From: an uncultured bacterium
Lineage (GTDB): Bacteria > Bacillota > Clostridia > Lachnospirales > Lachnospiraceae
Length of the DNA: 5,644 nt
Direction: 5' to 3'
Assembly (NCBI GenBank): GCA_946061355.1
Contig: CAMGRE010000151.1
Location: forward strand, 1 to 5,644
Shown here: in pieces, positions 1-5,600 of the stretch
How positions within the stretch are numbered: the stretch's first letter is position 1
Layout: every line of letters starts with the position of its first letter
Program-made: the position numbers and the translations under genes
Notes under the pieces: model-generated
Seen by the model: only the letters and a program-made list of their open reading frames with translations
What the model was told of the DNA's origin: nothing
Databases searched by the model: none

Positions 1-14
1 TTCCCGGAACCTTC

Positions 15-140
15 GCGGGGATTTCCTAATTGTTTTCGGGCGGACCGCCTATTATGCCGCTTCTGCGGTAACTCGCTTCGCTCAGACAGTCCTCGAAGCG
101 GCAGCATATCCGCCCGTTAAAACAATAAGGAAATCCGCCG
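15..140. repeat. Long imperfect inverted repeat, possible REP/MITE-like intergenic element
   Basis: The arms at 21-44 and 109-134 are near-perfect reverse complements, with a few mismatches and a two-base length difference. The shared core reads ATTTCCT.ATTGTTTT followed by GGGCGGA. A second inner pair, TGCCGCTTC at 55-63 and GAAGCGGCA at 95-103, is perfect. Pairing continues loosely outward to about 15 and 140. The centre (64-94) holds CGCTTCG at 74-80, which can pair instead with CGAAGCG at 94-100, so two alternative folds exist. There is no T-run after the structure on either strand, so it does not look like a simple terminator. No gene is evident here. That it is a dispersed repeat is inference from its shape and intergenic position. 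Confidence 0.7.
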
Positions 141-284
141 CTTGATCCCGATGTCAGCCAAAGAATTGAAATACCGGCTGCTGTGAGTTCCGCAGACGCC
201 CTGCTATCGAACATCGTCTTTTCAAAAATAATGCTGATACTTGACACTTTGAGAGCATTCCGATGCTTTGATTTGATAGAAATT

Positions 285-325
285 TGCAGTAAAAAAGGAG
301 CCGCCGGCGCGGCCCCTTTTTCGTG
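285..325 (-). terminator. Intrinsic terminator of the DUF6033-like gene
   Basis: Bases 297-304 (GGAGCCGC) pair with 309-316 (GCGGCCCC) with one mismatch around a four-base loop, and A292-296 pairs with T317-321. Read on the minus strand, this is a GC-rich stem followed by six T residues. It begins within a few bases of the stop codon at 326-328. The mirrored A and T runs mean it could also act on the plus strand, but no plus-strand gene ends here. Confidence 0.88.
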
Positions 326-1105
326 CTATACTGCAAAATCTATTCTACTTCCGGCGATCTGGTCAGCTGCCTTGATGCTGTCCCAGTCCACCTCTCTGAT
401 CTGCTTTAAGAGTTCCTCGACAGAATCCGCTTTCACCGTCGTGCGTTTCACGCTCTCCGGTTCCTCTTCCTTGCGCTTTCCGGTCTTCTCAGACTCTGCT
501 TTTTCTGTCTTTTTCTCCCGGTCACGCTTCTCCTGCGCCTTCTTCTCCTCTTCTTTGCGCTCTGCCTTTCTGTCCTCTTTTGTCTTCTCGATGCGCTGTC
601 TCTGCGCCTCGCTCACTTTCTCCAACTCCGCAAAATACGATACCTTACCGTCCCTGCCGATCGATACCCCGAGTGTCTTGACATCCTCGCCATCCTCGCC
701 AAGCTGCTCCTTCATGCTCTGAAGCTGCTCCACGGAACTGTCGATCTGTGCGATCAGCGTCTCCTTGCCGTCCGCAGCTGCTGCCAGTCTCTCCAGCTCA
801 TCCGTATGGATCAGCACGCTGTACTCCTTCGTCCCTCTGGACAGATACGACTGTGCTTCCTCCTCCGTGCTGTAGTCCGCTGTCATGATATCCATGTTAC
901 TGTACTTCTCCCGGAGTTCCTTCAGGAGATCCTGAGCCGCCTGACTAAGCTTCGGTTTTGTCTCAACCTTTGCGGACTGCTCTGCTTTTACAGCACCCTC
1001 AGTCTGAGAACCCTTCTGGGCCGCGGTCTTCTGCACATCTCCGTTTCTGACAGAGTTGTCATAAAAGTCGTTCCGGTATGCCTGATACCCGTTGATCATA
1101 TTCAT
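326..1105 (-). CDS. DUF6033-like protein of unknown function, likely in the motility regulon
   Basis: This 259-residue protein has no predicted signal peptide or membrane segment, so it is probably cytoplasmic. Residues 50-160 look like the conserved core. They include LSQAAQDLLKELREKY, then an MDIMTADYSTEEEA stretch, then YLSRGTKEYSVLI (about 88-99), a pattern I associate with DUF6033 proteins of Lachnospiraceae. Residues about 166-222 are almost all Lys, Glu, Arg, Asp and Gln, forming a highly charged, probably helical or disordered segment. A short ordered tail follows, with LLKQIREVDWDSI at about 232-244. The start is supported by AGGAGGG at 1113-1119, seven bases before the ATG. The gene is a single unit: a sigma-28-like promoter lies upstream and a terminator sits directly after the stop. 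The family has no known function that I can state. The flagellar link is inferred from the promoter alone. Confidence 0.9.
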   Translation of the reverse strand: MNMINGYQAYRNDFYDNSVRNGDVQKTAAQKGSQTEGAVKAEQSAKVETKPKLSQAAQDLLKELREKYSNMDIMTADYSTEEEAQSYLSRGTKEYSVLIHTDELERLAAAADGKETLIAQIDSSVEQLQSMKEQLGEDGEDVKTLGVSIGRDGKVSYFAELEKVSEAQRQRIEKTKEDRKAERKEEEKKAQEKRDREKKTEKAESEKTGKRKEEEPESVKRTTVKADSVEELLKQIREVDWDSIKAADQIAGSRIDFAV

Positions 1106-1133
1106 ATTACTGCCCTCCTTAGCACATCTGCGT

Positions 1134-1149
1134 TGTAAATCCGTTTACA
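1134..1149. promoter_or_regulatory. Palindrome TGTAAA-N4-TTTACA in the 5' leader of the DUF6033-like gene
   Basis: Perfect six-base arms flank a four-base centre. It lies about 14 bases downstream of the sigma-28-like -10 element, so it should fall in the early transcript. It could be an operator or a small leader hairpin. No regulator gene is present nearby to support a specific assignment. Confidence 0.35.
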
Positions 1150-1162
1150 TCCTATATGTGAT

Positions 1163-1190
1163 ATATCGGAGAGCAGTTACTAAAAGTTTA
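1163..1190 (-). promoter_or_regulatory. Sigma-28 (SigD/FliA)-type promoter
   Basis: On the minus strand, TAAA (1190-1187) is followed after 16 bases by TCCGATAT (1170-1163). The established consensus of the Bacillus SigD class is TAAA, 14 to 16 bases, then GCCGATAT. The match is complete at -35 and seven of eight at -10, with an allowed spacing. The expected start of transcription lies near 1157, giving a leader of roughly 50 bases before the ATG at 1105. I see no equally good sigma-A promoter here. Confidence 0.75.
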
Positions 1191-1237
1191 GAAATATTCC
1201 TATTTTCCCATCCGTTTTCTCCATGATTCCGCAGTTT

Positions 1238-1429
1238 TCATGATCTCTCCGTCTTATGCTTTTCCAGCTTTTTGCAGACCTGTTTAATCAAGCGAGTAAT
1301 TTCCCCCTCAGCTTTTCCCTCTGCTCTTGCTTCTCTTCTGACCGCAGGCACATCATAACCCCTGAAATTCTCAAACAATTCGCCCATCTTTCTTTCCCTC
1401 ACCTGATCCGTAAAGTCGAGGATAAATGT
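1238..1429 (-). pseudogene. Detached C-terminal tail of the Rpn-family nuclease gene
   Basis: This open frame has no proper start at its upstream end: an in-frame TGA lies at 1432-1430. It reads FTDQVRERKMGELFENFRGY and then a section rich in Arg, Ala, Glu, Gly and Lys (RREARAEGKAEG), before ending with LIKQVCKKLEKHK and a stop at 1238-1240. A region of this kind, with MGELF followed by a charged Ala/Glu/Gly repeat and a K-V-C/K-L motif, is typical of the end of Rpn/putative transposase proteins. It directly follows the truncated Rpn gene but lies in a different frame. It is best read as the original tail of that gene, separated by mutation. Internal translation from the ATG at 1387 would give 49 residues, but I see no clear ribosome binding site that makes this likely. 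The region may continue in a further frame for about 50 bases. Confidence 0.72.
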
Positions 1430-1447
1430 TCAGTACCTTCACATTTA

Positions 1448-1489
1448 TGCAAAAATCTATGAAAATTGCTTCGCAATGAGATTTTTGCA
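1448..1489. repeat. 42-base palindrome at the break of the Rpn gene
   Basis: The outer arms TGCAAAAATCT (1448-1458) and AGATTTTTGCA (1479-1489) are perfect over 11 bases. The inner arms ATTGC (1465-1469) and GCAAT (1473-1477) enclose the loop TTC. A six-base bulge (1459-1464) on one side faces a single base (1478) on the other. It sits between the premature stop of the Rpn gene (1498) and its displaced tail. The stem is AT-rich and lacks a clean T-run outside it, so it is a poor intrinsic terminator. It may be a small inserted repeat. Confidence 0.7.
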
Positions 1490-1497
1490 CTCTTGAA

Positions 1498-2241
1498 TCA
1501 CTTTCTTACGGTCTCGACAGCAAGTGTCTCGACCTGTTTCAGCATTACTGTAATGACCTTGGAGATGATCTCCAACACTTCATCAGGTGTGTTCGCGGAA
1601 AGATCTCTCAGATAATCCTCCGGCAGATCCAGATCTTTGAATTCACTCGCATCCTGCAGCTTGTTGATCAGCATCACAAGGGACAGCTCGTCCTGTTTCC
1701 CGATCAGTTCGCTTTTTGTATAGCTGTTTAACTGGATCAGTTTGTAAGTGAACTGCGGGATAAACGGCTCGAAGACATCATTCAGCATGATCCGCTCCGC
1801 GAAATCCATATCAGCTGTCCATCTGCCGGAGTCCTCATAGTATACAACAGGCAGAATTGGCGGGTATTTAAAGCTTTTTGACCTCGCAATGTCCTTATTG
1901 CCTGCCTGCTTCTTCATTTCACGCTCATAATCAATCCAGATGAATACCATGTAACGCAACAGCTGCATGGATACATTATAATCCACTCGTGATTTGTGTT
2001 CAATAAGTGAAATAAGAAAAAACGGTTTTTCGCCTCCTCTCAGGCGGATTCTTTTGACGACATCCGAATCACGTTCCTCCTCAAACATGGGGACGTATCT
2101 GTCTGTCACATCCTCAATGTCCTCCGCCTGCACATCTTTTAAAATATCCAGACCGGAATAGTTGCGCAGGAGCTGTGATACCAGCTCCTCATTTCCGAAG
2201 ATCAGCTTGGCGCCGCTGTCTCCTTTTTTCGTATTGTTCAT
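1498..2241 (-). CDS. Rpn family recombination-promoting nuclease/putative transposase, C-terminally truncated
   Basis: This 247-residue protein belongs to the PD-(D/E)XK-fold Rpn/YhgA-like group (Transposase_31, TIGR01784 class). The likely catalytic set is visible. An acidic residue in RDSDVV (D58 or D60) comes first, then the strand FFLISLIEHKSR, where E81 and K83 form the E-x-K element. LLRYMVFIWIDYER (about 95-107) follows, as usual for the family. Characterised Rpn proteins are metal-dependent DNA endonucleases that promote RecA-independent recombination. Despite the name, this is not a classical transposase, and no terminal repeats of a mobile element are seen. The start is supported by GGGAGG (2253-2248) six bases before the ATG. 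A perfect hairpin, TTTTCCG-CA-CGGAAAA at 2254-2269, lies just upstream. Relatives usually run to about 290-330 residues. Here the expected tail lies downstream at 1429-1238 in another frame, so the gene appears decayed, though the nuclease domain itself is intact. Confidence 0.85.
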   Translation of the reverse strand: MNNTKKGDSGAKLIFGNEELVSQLLRNYSGLDILKDVQAEDIEDVTDRYVPMFEEERDSDVVKRIRLRGGEKPFFLISLIEHKSRVDYNVSMQLLRYMVFIWIDYEREMKKQAGNKDIARSKSFKYPPILPVVYYEDSGRWTADMDFAERIMLNDVFEPFIPQFTYKLIQLNSYTKSELIGKQDELSLVMLINKLQDASEFKDLDLPEDYLRDLSANTPDEVLEIISKVITVMLKQVETLAVETVRK

Positions 2242-2243
2242 GC

Positions 2244-2578
2244 GGTTCCTCCCTTTTCCGCACGGAAAACCGGAAATCCTGTGGCATCCGCCAAATGGAT
2301 ATGCAAGAATATCCGCTTAGGAATTGTTAAGCAATATTCAAAGTTATTTCTTAACCGTTCTTTAGTCCATTGCCCGCGGAAGTAAGAGGAACTGTCACTG
2401 CTTTTGATCTCAATATTACATACAGCGCGCCCGCCGTTCTCCGTTTCCGTGCTTATTTGATTGTTGTTGGGTATTAAGCACAGAATTCGTTGAATAACGG
2501 GAGACTTCCCTGTAAGACGGCTGTATGCCAGCCGGAGAATCAAAGAACTTATGCTTTTGGATGATCATGATGCTACAG
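2244..2578. other. Intergenic stretch without a convincing gene
   Basis: This stretch separates the terminator of the sugar operon from the Rpn gene. On the minus strand one frame stays open from 2543 to 2238 (101 codons), overlapping the Rpn start by four bases. It has no internal ATG, begins only with TTG at 2543, and has no ribosome binding site. Its central part (IEIKSSDSSSYFRGQWTKER) looks somewhat protein-like but matches no family I know, so it may be chance or a gene remnant. A small hairpin, CGGCTG-GCATA-CAGCCG on the minus strand, lies at about 2518-2534. I cannot point to a clear promoter for the Rpn gene. Confidence 0.5.
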
Positions 2579-2610
2579 TCAAAAGCCCTTTCTACACTTT
2601 GAAAGGGCTA
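2579..2610 (-). terminator. Intrinsic terminator of the four-gene operon
   Basis: The perfect nine-base stem AGCCCTTTC (2584-2592) and GAAAGGGCT (2601-2609) encloses an eight-base loop. On the minus strand it is followed by a short T-run (TTTT, then GACT). It lies about 60 bases after the fructokinase stop at 2668. On the plus strand there is no T-run after the stem, so it works for the minus-strand operon only. The short T-run makes it somewhat weaker than the terminator at 285-325. Confidence 0.8.
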
Positions 2611-2667
2611 TTAACCTCATCGTCATTATCATAGCATAATGTATGTTTTATTGCAAACACTTTATCG

Positions 2668-3624
2668 TCAAAATGTCGAAAGACGCTCCATCACCTGCTC
2701 CATTGTAGGCATCGCAGGGATTCCGCCTCTCTTTTCCACGCAGAGACTTGCAACGGCATTGCCGAACCTGGCAAATGACTTTGCCTCCTCAAGTGTTACC
2801 TCCTCCGGTCTCTTGCCGCTCTTTGCAAGCTGATACAGGAAGCCTCCCCAGAAGGAATCACCTGCACCCGTGGTATCCACCACTTTGCTCTCAAAGCCCG
2901 GCACGACAGCTCCGCCCTCTTTGGTGCAGACATAAGCGCCTTCTTTCCCCAGCGTCACCGCCACCAGCGAAATCCCTTTGTCAAGAAGCGCTTTTGCAGC
3001 CCCTTCCGGATCCTCGATGTCCGTGAGCAGCTTTGTCTCCTCGTCCGAGAGTTTCATCACATCCACATAGTCGAGCGGGCTTCTCATCCCTGCGACTGCC
3101 GACTCCACGGAATCCCACAGAAGCGCTCTGTAATTCGGATCATAGGAGATGATCTTTCCGGCCTCTTTCGCCTGCTGCAGCGCATAGAAAGTTGCACTCC
3201 TGCAAGGCTCGTCTGTCAGAGACAGTGACCCGATATGGAAAATCTTCGTCTCGTTGATAATATCAATATTAACCTCCTGTTCCATCAGACAGGTGTCTGC
3301 TCCCGGCTTTCTCGCAAAGGAAAACTCCCGCTCTCCCTGATCATTGAGGCTGACAAAGGCCAGTGTCGTAAAGACCTTATCCGAAACAATCATGCCCTTC
3401 GTATCAATACCTGCTTTTTCCATTGTCTCTTTCAGGAACAGACCGTGCATATCATTGCCGACCTTCCCGATAAAAGCTGCTTTCTCACCGAACTTTGCAA
3501 ACACAGCCAACGCATTCGCAGGCGCTCCGCCCGGATTCTGTTCAAAGATCCGCATTCCCGCCTCCGAAGTTCCGCTCGGCGTAAAGTCAATCAGTGATTC
3601 TCCCAATGCTGTAATCTCGTACAT
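2668..3624 (-). CDS. Fructokinase, PfkB/ribokinase family (EC 2.7.1.4 likely)
   Basis: This cytoplasmic sugar kinase should use ATP to make fructose-6-phosphate from fructose. Counting from the GTG at 3639 (323 residues), the N-terminal strand ITALGESLIDFTPSG sits at 9-23. PfkB signature 1 begins with GGAPANALAVFAKFG at 37-51. SYDPNYR at 165-171 and KLSDEE at 196-201 are typical of bacterial fructokinases. Signature 2, DTTGAGDSFWGGF, lies at 255-267, with the catalytic base Asp261. Length is normal and no key residue is missing. I chose the ATG at 3624 (318 residues) because the family usually begins with M-Y-x-x-T-A-L-G-E. The GTG at 3639 is an alternative, and neither has a strong ribosome binding site. 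It is the last gene of the operon, 15 to 30 bases after the isomerase, which can supply fructose from mannose. Other ribokinase-family substrates, such as a 2-keto sugar like xylulose, cannot be excluded. Confidence 0.92.
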   Translation of the reverse strand: MYEITALGESLIDFTPSGTSEAGMRIFEQNPGGAPANALAVFAKFGEKAAFIGKVGNDMHGLFLKETMEKAGIDTKGMIVSDKVFTTLAFVSLNDQGEREFSFARKPGADTCLMEQEVNIDIINETKIFHIGSLSLTDEPCRSATFYALQQAKEAGKIISYDPNYRALLWDSVESAVAGMRSPLDYVDVMKLSDEETKLLTDIEDPEGAAKALLDKGISLVAVTLGKEGAYVCTKEGGAVVPGFESKVVDTTGAGDSFWGGFLYQLAKSGKRPEEVTLEEAKSFARFGNAVASLCVEKRGGIPAMPTMEQVMERLSTF

Positions 3625-3654
3625 AATATTATTTCCCACTTTCTTAAAGTCTTC

Positions 3655-4341
3655 TTATTCGGCTGCCGGATACTCGTTGCAAAGCAGCCGGTAAGGCTCC
3701 TCATCCTCCTCGATGGTAGGGAAACGTCCCATTTTCTCATAAAACCGGTTGTCGGTATTGTCATCATTACACTGGCTCACTTCACCGATCAGTACAGGGC
3801 CGCTCCCCTTCTCCACCTCAAAATCATGATACATATACGGATAAATGCTGATGCTTTCACCCGGCGTGAGTTTTACCTGTGTTCCCGCAGGCACAACAAC
3901 CTCGCGACCATCCAGATGGACATGCACGTCATTCACCTTGTCCAGATCTTCATCTTTGGTGGAATTGTAAACACGGATCAATAGATTTCCACCACCTCTG
4001 TTGATGATATCTTCCATTTTACTCCAGTGGAAATGCATGGGAGAGTACTGTCCCTCTTTTATGTACAGAAGCTTTTCCGCATATGTTTTGGAGTATTTAT
4101 CCTTCATCTTCAGGTTTCCGTTACGAATTGTGATCAATGAAAATCCCACTTCATCGAATTTGCCCAGACCGTAATCGGTGATGTCCCACCCAAGCATGTT
4201 GTCGCGGACCTCGTCATAATCATGGCCTTTGCTCTTCCACTCTTCTGGTGTGAAGTGGCAGAAAGGCGGGAGCGATACTCGATAATCCTGAATCATCTGC
4301 TCCATCTCCTTCAGTGCCGCATTTACTTCACTTCTTTTCAT
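3655..4341 (-). CDS. D-lyxose ketol-isomerase / D-mannose isomerase (EC 5.3.1.15 family)
   Basis: This 228-residue protein is full length for the D-lyxose isomerase family (Pfam Lyx_isomer, formerly DUF1498). These are cupin-fold, Mn-dependent enzymes that interconvert D-lyxose and D-xylulose, and also D-mannose and D-fructose. The metal site is clear: H103 and H105 in SPMHFHWSKMED, E110 in the same motif, and H172 in PYMYHDFEV. These correspond to the ligands described for the E. coli O157 enzyme. RGGGNLLIRVYNS (116-128) and the cupin motif PAGTQVKLTPGESISIYP (151-168) also fit. The start is supported by AAGGAG (4357-4352), ten bases before the ATG. The fructokinase follows immediately, so conversion of mannose to fructose and then to fructose-6-phosphate is a likely role. 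With lyxose the product would be xylulose, which would need a different kinase. Confidence 0.94.
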   Translation of the reverse strand: MKRSEVNAALKEMEQMIQDYRVSLPPFCHFTPEEWKSKGHDYDEVRDNMLGWDITDYGLGKFDEVGFSLITIRNGNLKMKDKYSKTYAEKLLYIKEGQYSPMHFHWSKMEDIINRGGGNLLIRVYNSTKDEDLDKVNDVHVHLDGREVVVPAGTQVKLTPGESISIYPYMYHDFEVEKGSGPVLIGEVSQCNDDNTDNRFYEKMGRFPTIEEDEEPYRLLCNEYPAAE

Positions 4342-4376
4342 TTGCCGTATTCTCCTTCTCTGATATTTTCCCCTGT

Positions 4377-5207
4377 TTATTTACCTTTATTCTCCTCCAC
4401 AAACTTTCCGACCAGCTTATCCACTTTCAGGATATGCTCTGTGAGCCATCCCAGCAGGAAATCGATCAATCCGACCAGATATTCATCCTGATGCTCATCA
4501 ATCTCTTCCAATTCCTCCAGATTAATGTTCACCAGCTTGTCCACAAACGCCGCATGCGCACGTTTCTGTCCGTCAAGACCGGGATAAGCGATGGAAGTCA
4601 TGTACTCTTCCTCATCATTGAAATGGAACTCGGTATAATCTTTCAGTTCCTCAAGAAGCCGGATGATCTCATCATATTTATCATAAAGTGTCTGGCTGTC
4701 AATGACATCCGCGACCTCCCGGATGATCTCAAAAAGCCGCGCGTGCTCGCTGTCAATCAGTTCGATCCCTGTGTGGAACTTCTTTGTGAATGCAAAAGGA
4801 TCCGCGCTCTCCTGCTCTTCACGTGCCGGCAGCTTCCCGATCATCATATCGCTGCTTAAGATGTGACGATAAAGCCACTTCACCAGATACGTCAGCAGTG
4901 ATTCCATCTCCTCTTTTGAGAAATCGTCATCTGCTTTCATACTGTTGATTTTTGCGGTAAATTCCGCATGTTCCTTCCGCTGCATGGGAAGCTCCGGGTC
5001 ATGGATCTCTTCCATATATGCTTCCTCATGAGCAAAGTGAGTCGCTGCATATTCTCTCAGTTTCGGGATCAGATTCCGTGCGATCATCGGGATATTCGCC
5101 GGATCCCCCAAGAGGGCAAACGCTTCGTTCAGCATTCCGAAAAGGGCTCTGTGCTCCTCATCTATCTGTGTGATACCTATCAGACAGTCATCTGTAAATT
5201 GATACAT
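4377..5207 (-). CDS. Bacteriohemerythrin with two tandem hemerythrin domains
   Basis: This 276-residue protein holds two complete four-helix hemerythrin domains, about residues 8-125 and 143-267, joined by a short acidic linker. Such proteins bind O2 reversibly at a non-haem diiron centre and serve in oxygen sensing, storage or delivery. Ligands in domain 1 are H19 (DEEHRALF), H57 and E61 (HFAHEE), H80 (RKEH), H115 and D120 (HILSSD). In domain 2 they are H155 (DSEHARLF), H195 and E199 (HFNDEE), H218 (KRAH), H258 and D263 (HILKVD). The position that normally holds the first His of an HxxxH pair, His77 in the Methylococcus protein, is Gln76 in domain 1 and Gln214 in domain 2. AAGGAG (5220-5215) lies seven bases before the ATG. 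It follows the Dabb gene by 21 bases and precedes the isomerase by 35, so it is inside the operon. Tandem copies are less usual than single domains. Confidence 0.95.
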   Translation of the reverse strand: MYQFTDDCLIGITQIDEEHRALFGMLNEAFALLGDPANIPMIARNLIPKLREYAATHFAHEEAYMEEIHDPELPMQRKEHAEFTAKINSMKADDDFSKEEMESLLTYLVKWLYRHILSSDMMIGKLPAREEQESADPFAFTKKFHTGIELIDSEHARLFEIIREVADVIDSQTLYDKYDEIIRLLEELKDYTEFHFNDEEEYMTSIAYPGLDGQKRAHAAFVDKLVNINLEELEEIDEHQDEYLVGLIDFLLGWLTEHILKVDKLVGKFVEENKGK

Positions 5208-5228
5208 ATTGGCTCTCCTTCTTTTGTA

Positions 5229-5522
5229 TTATGCGAAATCCGCACTGTCAAAGATTGCTTTTGTCTCCAGATATTTCCCGTACTTTTCCTTCCATTCCTT
5301 GTGGTAGACGCTTTCATCATATACAGGAAGCGCACTCTCCTCCATCGTTATGACGATCATTAGGTCATATCTGTTCGGGCGGTCAATGATGTTGGGTATC
5401 ATCTCTACCTTGTGAATTCCGGGAATCGAGGTTGTCTTTTGGAAAAGCTCCTCCACTTCCGTAAGAAGCGCCGCCTTATCTGTCACACTCGAATTCCACT
5501 TTACGATAATATGGTGCCTCAT
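5229..5522 (-). CDS. Dabb family (stress-responsive A/B barrel) small protein
   Basis: This 97-residue protein resembles Dabb-domain proteins (PF07876), which are small dimeric ferredoxin-like alpha/beta barrels. Visible elements are the first strand MRHHIIVKWN, a helix TEVEELFQKT, then the turn SIPGIHKVEMIPN, and the strand RYDLMIVITMEES at about 51-63. The usual end follows: a helix around YHKEWKEKYGKYL and a final strand AIFDSAD. Length is normal for a single-domain member. The family has no single activity; members include stress-induced proteins and a few cyclases. It is the first gene of the operon and has its best ribosome binding site, AAGGAGGT at 5535-5528, five bases before the ATG. 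Its link with hemerythrin or with sugar use is not known to me. Confidence 0.85.
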   Translation of the reverse strand: MRHHIIVKWNSSVTDKAALLTEVEELFQKTTSIPGIHKVEMIPNIIDRPNRYDLMIVITMEESALPVYDESVYHKEWKEKYGKYLETKAIFDSADFA

Positions 5523-5527
5523 CTCAA

Positions 5528-5535
5528 ACCTCCTT
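5528..5535 (-). promoter_or_regulatory. Strong ribosome binding site of the operon's first gene
   Basis: AAGGAGGT on the minus strand is a full match to the anti-Shine-Dalgarno sequence. It lies five bases before the ATG at 5522 and fixes the start of the Dabb gene. Confidence 0.9.
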
Positions 5536-5547
5536 CTCTATCAATTA

Positions 5548-5578
5548 TGTATATTCAGCTTAATCTATTTTCAGACAA
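5548..5578 (-). promoter_or_regulatory. Possible sigma-A promoter of the Dabb-hemerythrin-sugar operon
   Basis: On the minus strand, TTGTCT (5578-5573) is followed after 19 bases by TATACA (5553-5548). The -10 element is good, but the -35 is partial and the spacing is two bases longer than ideal. No sigma-28-like motif is seen here. The operon could instead be read from a promoter outside the window. Confidence 0.3.
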
Positions 5579-5600
5579 AGAACAAGGACATACCGGCTTT

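Noticed and set aside
26..336. Two overlapping minus-strand open frames of 73 and 60 codons at the left end
   Set aside because: They run across the inverted repeat or the terminator stem, lack ribosome binding sites and match no family known to me.
183..722. Open frame on the plus strand opposite the DUF6033-like gene
   Set aside because: It is rich in Ser and Phe, as expected for the complement of a Lys/Glu-rich coding region, runs through the terminator, and has no ribosome binding site.
1256..1462. Plus-strand open frame of 68 codons
   Set aside because: It is the complement of the detached Rpn tail, which is recognisable on the minus strand.
2470..2540. Possible riboswitch or structured RNA with a small CGGCTG/CAGCCG hairpin
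   Set aside because: Only a short hairpin is visible, and nothing matches a riboswitch core that I know.
2579..2610. Hairpin read as a bidirectional terminator
   Set aside because: Only the minus-strand reading has a T-run after the stem, and no plus-strand gene ends here.
2748..3694. Several plus-strand open frames across the fructokinase gene
   Set aside because: They are antisense to a gene with intact PfkB signatures and have no supporting start signals.
4314..5363. Plus-strand open frames of up to 181 codons over the hemerythrin and Dabb genes
   Set aside because: The minus strand carries clear families with good ribosome binding sites; these frames are only their complements.
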